A DNA stretch of 64,000 nucleotides from Actinomycetospora soli (GTDB lineage Bacteria; Actinomycetota; Actinomycetes; Mycobacteriales; Pseudonocardiaceae): NCBI RefSeq assembly GCF_021026295.1, contig NZ_JAJNDA010000003.1, positions 248,001 through 312,000 of the forward strand, read 5' to 3'. Every line of letters begins with the position of its first letter. The first letter of the stretch is position 1. Both the position numbers and the translations under genes were made by a program. The notes under the pieces were generated by a model, which was given only the letters and a program-made list of their open reading frames with translations, did not search any database and was not told where the DNA came from. Shown here one piece after another: positions 49,091 to 57,115 of this stretch.

Positions 49091-51211
49091 ATGACCTCGA
49101 CCGCCCTCGAGCCGGTGCCCGCGTCCCGGGCCCATCTAGACCACCCCGGCTACAAGTGGCTCGCCCTGTCGAACACCACGCTCGGCGTGCTGATGGCGAC
49201 GATGAACTCGTCGATCGTCCTCATCTCGCTGCCCGCGATCTTCCGGGGCATCGGCATCAACCCGCTCGAGCCCGGCAACATCAGCTACCTGCTGTGGATG
49301 ATCATGGGCTACATGCTGGTCACCGCGGTGCTGGTGGTCACGCTGGGCCGGTTCGGCGACATGTACGGGCGCGCGAAGATCTACAACGCCGGCTTCGCGG
49401 TGTTCACGGTCGCCTCGATCGCCCTCGCGCTCGACCCCTTCTCCGGGGGCGCCGGCGCGCTGTGGCTGATCCTCATCCGCGTCCTGCAGGGCGTCGGCGG
49501 TGCGATGCTCATGGCGAACTCGACGGCGATCCTCACCGACGCCTTCCCCGCCGAGCGGCGCGGCTTCGCGATCGGCACCAACTCGGTCGCCGCGATCGGC
49601 GGCTCGTTCATCGGTCTGCTGGTCGGCGGCCTGCTCTCCGAGGTCGACTGGCGCCTGGTGTTCTGGGTCAGCGTCCCGTTCGGCGTGGTCGGCACGATCT
49701 GGGCGTACAAGACGCTGCGCGACCCGGCCGGGCGTCGTGAGCACCGGATCGACTGGTGGGGCAACCTGACGTTCGGTGTCGGGCTGATCCTGTTGCTCGT
49801 CGGCGTCATCTACGCGATCCAGCCCTACGGCGGGCACGCCGAGGGGTGGACCAACCCGTTCGTCCTCGGCTGCCTCATCGGCGGCGTCGTCGTGCTGGCG
49901 ATCTTCTGCGTGGTCGAGACCAAGGTCGAGCAGCCGATGTTCCACCTGGAGCTGTTCCGGATCCGGGCGTTCACGTCGGGCCTGGTCGCGACGCTGATGA
50001 GCGCGCTCTCCCGCGGTGGCCTGCAGTTCATGCTCATCATCTGGCTGCAGGGCATCTGGCTCCCGCTGCACGGCTACGAGTACGAGCAGACCCCGCTCTG
50101 GTCGGCGATCTACATGCTCCCGCTGACGATCGGCTTCCTGATCTCCGCGCCGATCTCCGGCGTGCTCTCCGACCGGTTCGGCGCACGCCTGTTCGCCACC
50201 GGCGGCCTCGTCATCGTGGCCCTGACGTTCGTCGGCCTGCTCGTGCTGCCGACGGACTTCGACTACTGGTGGTTCGCGGTCATCCTCTTCGTCAACGGCG
50301 TCGGGTCGGGGCTGTTCATCTCCCCCAACATGACCGGGATCATGAACTCGCTGCCCGCCGACCAACGCGGTGCGGGCAGCGGCATGATGTCGACGCTGCA
50401 GAACTCCGGCATGGCGCTCTCCATCGGCATCTTCTTCTCGATGCTCATCGCCGGTCTGGCCTCGTCGATGCCCGCGGCCCTCTTCGGCGGGCTGACCGCA
50501 CAAAACGTGCCGCTGCCCGTCGCCCAGCAGGTCGCGGCGCTGCCGCCGGTCGGCACCCTGTTCGCCGCGTTCCTCGGCTACAACCCGATGGCCGAGATCC
50601 TCGGACCGCAGGTGCTCGGGGCGCTGCCGCCGGGCAACGCCGCGACGCTGGTCGGCAAGCAGTTCTTCCCGAACCTCGTCACCGGCGCCTTCCACGACGG
50701 CCTCGTGGTCGTCTTCGCGGTCGCGATCGCGGTCTCGCTGGTCGGCGCGATCGCCTCGCTCTTCCGCGGCGGCAAGTACGTGCACGGGCAGGACGACGTG
50801 GCCGACCGGGTCGAGCCGGCCGAGGGCGACCCGGCCGGGCCGGCCCTCCCCGCGCCGACCGTGTCGCACGCCGATGACAGGAACGCGTCGTTGCCGGCGT
50901 CCAGTGACAGCAATGCGTCACTGCTTGCACCCAGTGCCAGCAACGGCGCACCGTCAGCAGCCGTCCTGACCGGCCGCGTCACCACCGCCGACGGCCGTCC
51001 GGTCGGCGCGACCCTGACCGCCACCGACGCGAGCGGCCACCAGATCGGGCGGGCCCGCACCGACTCGGAGGGCGCGTTCACCCTGCGCGCCCGCCCGGGG
51101 ACGGCGCTGCTCATCTGCTCGGCGCCCGGCCACGCGCCGCGGGCGGAGACGCTCACGATCGGCCTGGGCGGCACGCGGCACGACGTGGTGCTCGAGGCGT
51201 CCGCCTGGTAG
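49091..51211 (+). CDS. DHA2-type MFS exporter with C-terminal carboxypeptidase-regulatory-like domain
   Basis: The 706-residue protein has fourteen predicted helices of the EmrB/QacA (DHA2) type, including [15 protein letters not shown] (motif A) and [22 protein letters not shown] (motif C). About residue 590 it enters a hydrophilic linker with [21 protein letters not shown], encoded by intragenic repeat F. A small beta domain follows ([47 protein letters not shown]), a carboxypeptidase-regulatory-like fold. Exporters with such a cytoplasmic end occur in actinobacteria. The last codons (SAW and the stop) belong to a 69-bp sequence repeated inside the monooxygenase gene at 52101, so the original C-terminus may have been changed. 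The substrate is unknown. Confidence 0.87.
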   Translation: MTSTALEPVPASRAHLDHPGYKWLALSNTTLGVLMATMNSSIVLISLPAIFRGIGINPLEPGNISYLLWMIMGYMLVTAVLVVTLGRFGDMYGRAKIYNAGFAVFTVASIALALDPFSGGAGALWLILIRVLQGVGGAMLMANSTAILTDAFPAERRGFAIGTNSVAAIGGSFIGLLVGGLLSEVDWRLVFWVSVPFGVVGTIWAYKTLRDPAGRREHRIDWWGNLTFGVGLILLLVGVIYAIQPYGGHAEGWTNPFVLGCLIGGVVVLAIFCVVETKVEQPMFHLELFRIRAFTSGLVATLMSALSRGGLQFMLIIWLQGIWLPLHGYEYEQTPLWSAIYMLPLTIGFLISAPISGVLSDRFGARLFATGGLVIVALTFVGLLVLPTDFDYWWFAVILFVNGVGSGLFISPNMTGIMNSLPADQRGAGSGMMSTLQNSGMALSIGIFFSMLIAGLASSMPAALFGGLTAQNVPLPVAQQVAALPPVGTLFAAFLGYNPMAEILGPQVLGALPPGNAATLVGKQFFPNLVTGAFHDGLVVVFAVAIAVSLVGAIASLFRGGKYVHGQDDVADRVEPAEGDPAGPALPAPTVSHADDRNASLPASSDSNASLLAPSASNGAPSAAVLTGRVTTADGRPVGATLTATDASGHQIGRARTDSEGAFTLRARPGTALLICSAPGHAPRAETLTIGLGGTRHDVVLEASAW
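50910..50942. repeat. Intragenic repeat F, copy in the DHA2 exporter
   Basis: This 33-bp sequence starting GCAATGCGTCACTGCT is identical at 31 of 33 positions to the complement of 58366-58398 inside an unrelated membrane protein gene. Both are in the frame that gives NASLLAPS. It contains nearby inverted pieces (CAGTGAC/GTCACTG). Confidence 0.85.
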
Positions 51212-51269
51212 ATCACCGGCGTGCGCTGCGGCGACGGCTCGCAGAGGTGCACCCCGTCGACGTCGAAGA
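51201..51269 (-). pseudogene. Fragment of a DszA/NtaA-type monooxygenase gene (69-bp exact repeat)
   Basis: Bases 51201-51269 are identical to 52101-52169 inside the monooxygenase gene 51415-52782. On the minus strand they encode [22 protein letters not shown]. The match includes the last codons and stop of the DHA2 exporter, and seven more identical bases lie to the left after one mismatch. No other part of a second monooxygenase remains, so this is a recombination scar or truncated duplicate. Confidence 0.85.
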
Positions 51270-51291
51270 TCAGCGGTGGGCCACGGCTGAC
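51269..51291. repeat. Palindromic repeat family E, intergenic copy
   Basis: ATCAGCGGTGGGCCACGGCTGAC matches the esterase copies at 41870-41926 with few changes. It starts exactly at the end of the 69-bp repeat. Confidence 0.65.
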
Positions 51292-51309
51292 ACCGGCGCC
51301 GCCCACGTC

Positions 51310-51387
51310 CATGATCAGATCGGCGGGGCGGCCATGGCCGATGTCGATCTCTGCGACAGCCACGGCCGTCCCACCGACGTGATCATG
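51310..51387. repeat. Palindromic repeat family A, copy 3 (degenerate)
   Basis: CATGATCA...TGATCATG ends and the GGCCATGGCC centre identify this as family A, but the arms carry several mismatches. It ends 27 nt before the stop of the monooxygenase gene on the minus strand. The 203-base intergenic space thus holds three repeat types and no gene. Confidence 0.75.
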
Positions 51388-51414
51388 ACGCGGACCCGCC
51401 GTCGGGAAGACCCC

Positions 51415-52782
51415 TCAGCGGCGCCGGTAGGACGCGCCCCGGTGCTCGTCGGGCAGCCGGTCGCCGCGGCCGAGGAGCTTGTGGCGCAGGGTCCCCGGCT
51501 CGTACGACGTCGGGTACACCCCGCGGCGCTGCAGCTCCGGCACCAGGTGGTCCACGACGTCGGAGAACGAGCCCGGCGTGATTGCGTAGGGCAGGTTGAA
51601 CCCGTCGACGTCGGTCTCCTCGACCCAGCTCTGGAGCTCGTCGGCGACCTCGGCGGGCGACCCGACGACGCGCGGGCCCATGCCGCCGATGCCGCCCCAG
51701 CGGGCGATGTCGCGGACCGTCCACTCCTTGCCCGAGGGGTCGGCCTGCTGGAACGAGGCGACGGCGGACTGGATCGCGTTGGACTCGACGTCGCCGATGG
51801 GGTCGTCGAGGTCGTAGCGGGAGAGGTCCACGCCCATCCAGCCGGACATGAACACCAGGGCGCCCTCGTCGCTGGAGTACGCGGCGAGTTCGTCGTGCTT
51901 GGCGTGGGCCGCCTCCGAGGTCTCGTCGGTGACGACGGTGAGCATCGTGTAGATGCGCGCGCTGTACGGGTCGCGTCCCGCCTCGGCGAGCTGCTTGCGG
52001 ATGTCGGAGACGGTGCGGGCGAGCACCTCCTTGGTGGGCGCCCCGGTGAAGATCGCCTCGGCGTTCTCCGCGGCGAAGCGCTGCCCGCGCGGCGAGGCGC
52101 CCGCCTGGTAGATCACCGGCGTGCGCTGCGGCGACGGCTCGCAGAGGTGCACCCCGTCGACGTCGAAGAACCGCCCGTGGTGGTGGACGTGGTGGATCTT
52201 GTCGGGGTCGGTGAACACCCCGCGCTCCGGGTCACGGACGACGGCGTCGTCCTCCCAGGAGCCCTCCCAGAGCTGGTAGAGGACCTCGAGGTACTCGTCC
52301 GCGTGGTCGTAGCGCTGGTCGTGGGGCAGCTGGTCGGCCTCCCCCATCGCGCGGGCGGCCGCCGGCAGGTAGCCGGTGACGACGTTCCAGCCGAACCGGC
52401 CGTCGGTGAGGTGGTCCAGCGTGGAGGCGCGCCGCGCGAAGGGGTACGGGTGCTCGAACCCGGTCGCGGCGGTGACGCCGAAGCCGAGGTGCTCGGTCAC
52501 CGCGGCCATGGCCGAGACCAGCATCATCGGGTCGTTGACCGGGATCTGGGCGGCCTGCCGGACCGCGGCCGTGTCGGTGCCGCCGTAGACGTCGTAGGTG
52601 CCCAGGACGTCGGCGATGAAGATGCCGTCGAACACGCCACGCTCGAGCAGCTGCGCGAGGCCGGTCCAGTAGCGGATGTCCTTGTAGTCGGCCGACCGGT
52701 CGGCCGGGTGCCGCCACAGGCCGGGCGACTGGTGGGCGACACAATTCATGTCGAAGGCGTTGAAGCGGATTCTGCGGGGCAC
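51415..52782 (-). CDS. NtaA/SnaA/DszA-family FMN-dependent monooxygenase
   Basis: The 455-residue protein is a full-length member of the NtaA/DszA group. It has RIRFNAFDMNCVAHQSPGLWRHP, FDGIFIADVLGTYDVYGG, LDHLTDGRFGWNVVTGYLPAAARAMGE (flavin block), [31 protein letters not shown], and a GVYPTSYEPGTLRHKLLGRGDRLP end. These enzymes oxygenate sulfones or aminopolycarboxylates with FMNH2. GTG 52782 is used; a TTG at 52818 would add twelve residues. It is divergent from leader 11 and TauD. Together with the TauD-SufS region it suggests breakdown of a second organosulfur substrate. No leader peptide precedes it on the minus strand. Confidence 0.88.
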   Translation of the reverse strand: MPRRIRFNAFDMNCVAHQSPGLWRHPADRSADYKDIRYWTGLAQLLERGVFDGIFIADVLGTYDVYGGTDTAAVRQAAQIPVNDPMMLVSAMAAVTEHLGFGVTAATGFEHPYPFARRASTLDHLTDGRFGWNVVTGYLPAAARAMGEADQLPHDQRYDHADEYLEVLYQLWEGSWEDDAVVRDPERGVFTDPDKIHHVHHHGRFFDVDGVHLCEPSPQRTPVIYQAGASPRGQRFAAENAEAIFTGAPTKEVLARTVSDIRKQLAEAGRDPYSARIYTMLTVVTDETSEAAHAKHDELAAYSSDEGALVFMSGWMGVDLSRYDLDDPIGDVESNAIQSAVASFQQADPSGKEWTVRDIARWGGIGGMGPRVVGSPAEVADELQSWVEETDVDGFNLPYAITPGSFSDVVDHLVPELQRRGVYPTSYEPGTLRHKLLGRGDRLPDEHRGASYRRR

Positions 52783-52908
52783 GTCGACGACCCCAGCAGC
52801 GGGTCGCGGAATGTGCAATCGCGGGTGGCGAGGGCCACCACTTGTCCGATGCCCGACGCTGTGCGAGATTCAGGGGGCCGAGCCGGCACCCACGGGAGGA
52901 GCAGCGTC

Positions 52909-53007
52909 GTGACCAGCCCCTCCGCCCGTCGTCACCTGCAGCCCGGCCTGGTCTCCCGCCGGCACGTGGACCTGCTGCGCCACGCGTCCGCACTCTGTCG
53001 TCGCTGA
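52909..53007 (+). CDS. Leader peptide 11 (HVDL...C type)
   Basis: The 32-residue peptide ends VSRRHVDLLRHASALCRR. GGGAGGAG lies 6 nt before GTG 52909, the best ribosome binding site among the leaders. It stops 77 nt before the TauD gene. With the bases 52783-52908, where divergent promoters must lie but none is clear, it accounts for the space between the two genes. Confidence 0.82.
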   Translation: MTSPSARRHLQPGLVSRRHVDLLRHASALCRR

Positions 53008-53084
53008 ATTCGTACACGAATTCCCACGAGCGCCCTGCCGAATGGCACGAGCGTCGACGGCGGCTGCCCAGGAAACGGAACGAC

Positions 53085-54011
53085 ATGCACATCCGGCGAA
53101 TCAACGGTGCGATCGGCGCGGAGATCACGGGCCTGCGCCTGCACCCCGATCTCGACGACGCCGACGTCGCGGCCCTGCGCGCCGCGCTGCTCGAGCACAA
53201 GGTCGTCTTCCTGCCCGACCAGGGTCATCTCGACGACGCCGCCCACGCGGGCACCGTGCGCCGGCTCGGTCCGCTGACCGGCGCCCACCCGACCATCACC
53301 GGGGGTCTGGACGAGGCCGCCGTGCTCCCGGTCGACTCCGGGCGCGGCACGAAGTCCAACGCGTGGCACACCGACGTGACCTTCGTCGACCGGCCGCCGG
53401 CCTTCACCACGCTCCGCGCGGTCACCCTGCCCCCGCACGGCGGCGACACCGTCTTCGCCAACACCGCCACCGCCTACGCCCGGCTCCCCGAGCCGCTGCG
53501 CGCCCTCGCCGACGACCTGTGGGCCGAGCACACCAACGACTACGACTACGCCACCGCGCACGCCGAGGTCGAGGTCGCCGACGCGTCGGCCGCCTACCAC
53601 CAGGAGTTCCGGGCCACCGTGTACCGGACCCACCACCCCGTCGTCCGGGTGCACCCCGAGACGCACGAGCGCGTGTTCGTCCTCGGCCAGTTCGCCCAGA
53701 AGGTCCTCGGGTGCAACCCCACCGACGGCCGCGCCCTGATCGACCTCTTCCAGCGCCACATCACCCGGCTCGAGAACACCGTGCGCTGGCACTGGTCGCC
53801 CGGGGACGTGGCGCTGTGGGACAACCGGTCGACGCAGCACTACGCGGTCGACGACTACGACGACCGGCCGCGGCGCCTGCACCGCATCACGGTCGCCGGG
53901 GACGTGCCGGTGAGCGTCCACGGCCAGCCGAGCGTCGCGGTGGCCGGGGACGCCTGGCTCGCGCCCCGGGAGCAGCCGGTGGGCGGTCAGGCCCTGGCGT
54001 CCGGCACGTAG
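53085..54011 (+). CDS. TauD/TfdA-family Fe(II)/2-oxoglutarate dioxygenase
   Basis: The 308-residue protein has the TauD motifs: GAEITGLRLHPDLDDADVAALRAALLEHKVVFLPDQ, the metal ligands H and D in KSNAWHTDVTFVDRPPAFTTLRA, GDTVFANTATAYARLP, the distal His in DNRSTQHYAVDDYDDRPRRLHRITVAGDVP, and the 2-oxoglutarate-binding Arg in RRLHR. It hydroxylates taurine or an alkyl sulfate/sulfonate, releasing sulfite or sulfate. ATG 53085 follows AGGAAACGGA. Leader 11 ends 77 nt upstream. Its 3' end overlaps the convergent SufS-like gene by 25 nt. Confidence 0.88.
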   Translation: MHIRRINGAIGAEITGLRLHPDLDDADVAALRAALLEHKVVFLPDQGHLDDAAHAGTVRRLGPLTGAHPTITGGLDEAAVLPVDSGRGTKSNAWHTDVTFVDRPPAFTTLRAVTLPPHGGDTVFANTATAYARLPEPLRALADDLWAEHTNDYDYATAHAEVEVADASAAYHQEFRATVYRTHHPVVRVHPETHERVFVLGQFAQKVLGCNPTDGRALIDLFQRHITRLENTVRWHWSPGDVALWDNRSTQHYAVDDYDDRPRRLHRITVAGDVPVSVHGQPSVAVAGDAWLAPREQPVGGQALASGT

Positions 54012-55345
54012 CACTCCTGCGCCGGCAGCGGCCGGTAGGACAGCCGCGGCCCGTCGACCGCGATCGCCGTCAGTCCGGCGACCAGGCGGTCGACGTCCGC
54101 GCGGGTGTTCTGCAGACCGAGGCTCGCGCGGACGACGCCGTAGCTCGCGAGCCGGTCCCCCGCCGCGATCGCCGCGACGACCCGGGCCTGCTCGGCGTCC
54201 TCCGCCCCCACCCACCGACGGACCAGCCGGTGGTTGCAGATCGTCCCGGCGCGCACCTCGACCCCGTGCTCGGCCTCGAGCACCGAGGCGACCAGCGCGT
54301 GGTGGCGGCCCTCGACGTGGAAGGGCACGGCCCCGATCCGGTCCTCGGTGCGGTACGACTCCTCCTCGACCGCGAGCCGCACCCCGGGCGTCCCCGCCAG
54401 CTGGTGCACCAGGTAGGCGGTGAGTGCGCGCTCGTGCGCCTCCACGGCCGGCCACCCGGTGTCGAGCAGGGCCGTCGCCGCCGCCCCGAGCGCGACGATC
54501 CCGGTCGCGTTCCAGGTCCCGGTCTGGTGCCGCTCCCCCGGCGGGGCCCACAGCACCGCGTCGTCGTCGAGCATGTCGATCGAGCCACCGCCCGGGTCGA
54601 CCGGGGCGCGGTCGAGCAGGGTGCGCGGCAGCGCGAGCACGCCGAGCCCGAACGGCGCGTAGACCTTGTGCGCGGAGAACGCCAGCGCGTCCACGCCCGC
54701 GGCCGCCATGTCGATCGCGCGGTGCGGGGCGAGCTGCGCGGCGTCGACGAACAGCAGCGCCCCGGCGTCGTGCGCGAGGCTCGCGAGCGTGACGAGGTCG
54801 GGCCGGTGCCCGGTCAGGTTCGACGCCCCCGTCACCGCGACCAGCCGCACCCGCCCCCGCAGCCCGTGCAGGGTCTCGGCGAGGTGCCCCAGGTCGAGCG
54901 CCCCGGTGTCGTCGGCCCGCACCTCGACGACCCGCGCCGCGCTCTGCAGCCGCCACGGCAGGTTGTTCGAGGTGTGCTCGATCTCCGAGGTCACGACGAC
55001 GTCGTCCGGCCCGAGCTCGAGCAGCCGCGCGAGCTGGTTGATCGCCGCGCTGGTGTTGGTGGTGAACAGCAGGTCGTGGTCGGCGGGGGCGCCGAGGAAC
55101 CGGCGGATCGCCGCGGTCGCCTCCTCGACGAGCTCGACGGTCACCCGCGCCCGCGGTCCGGCCCCCCGGTGCAGCGCGCCGTAGGAGCCGAGCATCGCGG
55201 TGACGGCGTCGAGGACCGCCTGCAGCGGCGGGGTCGTCGCGGCGTTGTTGAGCTGCGCGACCGGCACCGACCGGCCGTCGGGAAGGCTTGCGGGACGCCC
55301 GGCGTCGTGGACGCGGGGCAGGACGGGGCGGGTCAGCACGGTCAC
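53987..55345 (-). CDS. SufS/CsdA-like class V PLP enzyme, copy 2
   Basis: The 452-residue protein has the PLP lysine K227 in FSAHKVYAPFGLGVL, the cofactor Asp D201 in VDAAQLAPHR, the ASNLTG substrate motif, and a cysteine (C370 in RAGTICNHRLV) at the SufS nucleophile position. It resembles the copy at 5655-6986 more than house-keeping SufS proteins in its shared AVTGASN and LAPHR blocks. GTG 55345 gives a homologous start, with GAGG 9 nt upstream. It is the last gene of the operon with the thiosulfate-type transporter and methanethiol-oxidase-like protein, 135 nt after the small secreted protein gene. It may take persulfide sulfur from that system. Confidence 0.78.
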   Translation of the reverse strand: MTVLTRPVLPRVHDAGRPASLPDGRSVPVAQLNNAATTPPLQAVLDAVTAMLGSYGALHRGAGPRARVTVELVEEATAAIRRFLGAPADHDLLFTTNTSAAINQLARLLELGPDDVVVTSEIEHTSNNLPWRLQSAARVVEVRADDTGALDLGHLAETLHGLRGRVRLVAVTGASNLTGHRPDLVTLASLAHDAGALLFVDAAQLAPHRAIDMAAAGVDALAFSAHKVYAPFGLGVLALPRTLLDRAPVDPGGGSIDMLDDDAVLWAPPGERHQTGTWNATGIVALGAAATALLDTGWPAVEAHERALTAYLVHQLAGTPGVRLAVEEESYRTEDRIGAVPFHVEGRHHALVASVLEAEHGVEVRAGTICNHRLVRRWVGAEDAEQARVVAAIAAGDRLASYGVVRASLGLQNTRADVDRLVAGLTAIAVDGPRLSYRPLPAQECYVPDARA

Positions 55346-55480
55346 GGGTGAGTCCTCGGGGGATGGCGAGCGTGGGGAGGGTCGGAGGTTCCCGACGGCG
55401 GGCCGGGGCGGGACGAGCCCCGCCCGGGTGGCCGGCGGGGGAATCCGGGGACCCGGGCGGGGCGTCGTCACGGCTCCGGC

Positions 55481-55801
55481 TCAGCCGTCCGCAGAGCCGG
55501 GGCCGGCCTGGGCGCCGGTCGGCCCCGCCTGCGACCCGCTCTCGCCGGAGACGTCGGCGAGCAGGGCCAGCGGGGTGACGACGACGCGCAGGACGTCGGG
55601 CACGCCGAGCGTCGGGTCGGGCAGGGGGGCCGCCACGCCCGGGAGGACGTAGGTGGCGGTGCCGCCGGGCTCCGGGGACAGGTGTCCCCCGGTGCCCTGC
55701 GGGTCGGTCGGGGTCGGGGCGGCCGAGGCGAGCCCGGTGCCGCTGACGGCGAGTGCGGCGGCACCGAGGGTGCCGGCGACGAGGCGGGATGCGGTGTTCA
55801 C
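55481..55801 (-). CDS. Small secreted protein of the methanethiol-oxidase-like operon (2)
   Basis: The 106-residue product starts MNTASRLVAGTLGAAALAVSGTG with a cleavable signal (LASA before APTPTDP). The mature part is short, Pro/Gly/Ser-rich with a hydrophobic middle (TATYVLPGVAAPLPDPTLGVPDVLRVVVTPLALL), and has no cysteine. GTG 55801 has GGAAGG 8 nt upstream. It lies 26 nt after the YeeE-type gene. It resembles the protein at 61010-61387 in size, signal and composition. No family is recognised. Confidence 0.65.
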   Translation of the reverse strand: MNTASRLVAGTLGAAALAVSGTGLASAAPTPTDPQGTGGHLSPEPGGTATYVLPGVAAPLPDPTLGVPDVLRVVVTPLALLADVSGESGSQAGPTGAQAGPGSADG

Positions 55802-55827
55802 GAGAGGTCCTTCCGGGTCGGGGAGCG

Positions 55828-57096
55828 TCAGCAGCGCGAGTCGGACGGCGTGGGGTTGCCGAGCCCGAAGAGCGGGCGCAGGGCGAGGCCGGCGACGGTG
55901 CCGACGATCGCGGTGAGGCCCCAGAGCCAGCCGTGCAGGCTGAAGGAGGCGATGCCGGAGAAGTAGGCGCCGATGTTGCAGCCGCCGGCGAGGCGGGCGC
56001 CGTAGCCCATGAGGATGCCGCCGAGCAGGGCCGCGACGACCGTCCTCCACGGGATGGAGCGGTGCAGGACGAACGCGCCGCCGAGCGCGGAGGCGACGAG
56101 GGCGCCGGCCATGATGCCGACGTCGAGCACCGAGACGCGGTCGGCGAGGACCGGCCCGGCGAGCGACTTCGCGTTCGCCGGGACCTGGAAGTACGCCCAC
56201 GAGGCCGGATTCGCGCCGAAGAGCTCGGCGATCTTCGAGCCCCACAGGCCGAAGGCCGACGTCACGCCCCAGGGCGCGCCGGACACGACGAGCACGGCGG
56301 CGTTGAGCCCGCCGAGCACGAGCGCGCCGACCCACAGCGGCCAGGAGCCGCGCAGGACGCGCCGCCAGCCGTGGTCGGTGGGCGGCGAGTCGACCGGCGG
56401 CGGGTTGCGCCGCCTCGCCACGACGTACGTCAGCGCGACGATGCCGGCCATGGCCAGCAACGACAGCGCGAGCGCACCCGGGAAGCCGAACACGGCGGCG
56501 AGGTCGACCGTCGGGCCCTGGGGCACGGTCCTCGTCCAGAACGTGAACGTCGCGATCGAGAGCATCGACCCGAGGACGAAGCCCACGAGCGTGTAGACGA
56601 TCGAGGACTGGCCGGAGCCGACCGCGAACAGCGTGCCCGAGGCGCACGAGCCGCCGAGCTGCATCCCGACCCCGAACAGGAACGCGCCGACGAACAGCGG
56701 GATCCCGACGGGGTTGAGGAAGACGTTCGCCTGCCCGGTCAGGGTGAGGCCGAACGGCACGATGACCGCGAACAGCGTCGTCGCCGTGGCGAGCATGAGC
56801 ATGTGCGCCCGCAGCGCCGCGCCCTGCCCCACGCCGACCAGCTGGCGCCACGCCCCGGTGAAGCCGAAGCGCGAGTGGAACAGCGTGAAGCCGAGCGCGA
56901 GACCGAGTCCGAGGACGCCGGCCATCCGCGGCCCGGCGACGGCCCAGACGGCGACGGCGAGCGCGACCCAGACGACCAGCCCGATCGCGACGACCCGCCG
57001 GTTCGCGGGCGGCGCCTCCGGGGCCGGGGTGAACGCGGGCGCGGTCTGGAAGCGCCCGAGGAGACGCCGTGGGGGCGCCTCGCCGAGGGTGGTCAT
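55828..57096 (-). CDS. YeeE/YedE (TsuA-type) thiosulfate/sulfur-compound transporter
   Basis: The 422-residue membrane protein has about ten helices and the paired motifs of the YeeE/YedE family: FGVGMQLGGSCASGTLFAVGSGQ with C151, and MGYGARLAGGCNIGAYFSGIASFSLHGWLWG with C373. In TsuA such cysteines pass thiosulfate across the membrane. It ends with an unusual C-terminal Cys (SDSRC). ATG 57096 is 19 nt after the preceding stop. In this operon it may import the sulfur product (sulfide, thiosulfate or persulfide) made outside the membrane by the oxidase-like protein, for use by the PLP enzyme. Confidence 0.85.
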   Translation of the reverse strand: MTTLGEAPPRRLLGRFQTAPAFTPAPEAPPANRRVVAIGLVVWVALAVAVWAVAGPRMAGVLGLGLALGFTLFHSRFGFTGAWRQLVGVGQGAALRAHMLMLATATTLFAVIVPFGLTLTGQANVFLNPVGIPLFVGAFLFGVGMQLGGSCASGTLFAVGSGQSSIVYTLVGFVLGSMLSIATFTFWTRTVPQGPTVDLAAVFGFPGALALSLLAMAGIVALTYVVARRRNPPPVDSPPTDHGWRRVLRGSWPLWVGALVLGGLNAAVLVVSGAPWGVTSAFGLWGSKIAELFGANPASWAYFQVPANAKSLAGPVLADRVSVLDVGIMAGALVASALGGAFVLHRSIPWRTVVAALLGGILMGYGARLAGGCNIGAYFSGIASFSLHGWLWGLTAIVGTVAGLALRPLFGLGNPTPSDSRC

Positions 57097-57115
57097 GTCT
57101 CCTCCTGCACGGGGG

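Noticed and set aside
51201-51363. Short minus-strand gene with monooxygenase sequence
   Set aside because: It is only the 69-bp duplicate fused to palindromic repeats and has no start or complete domain, so it is reported as a remnant.
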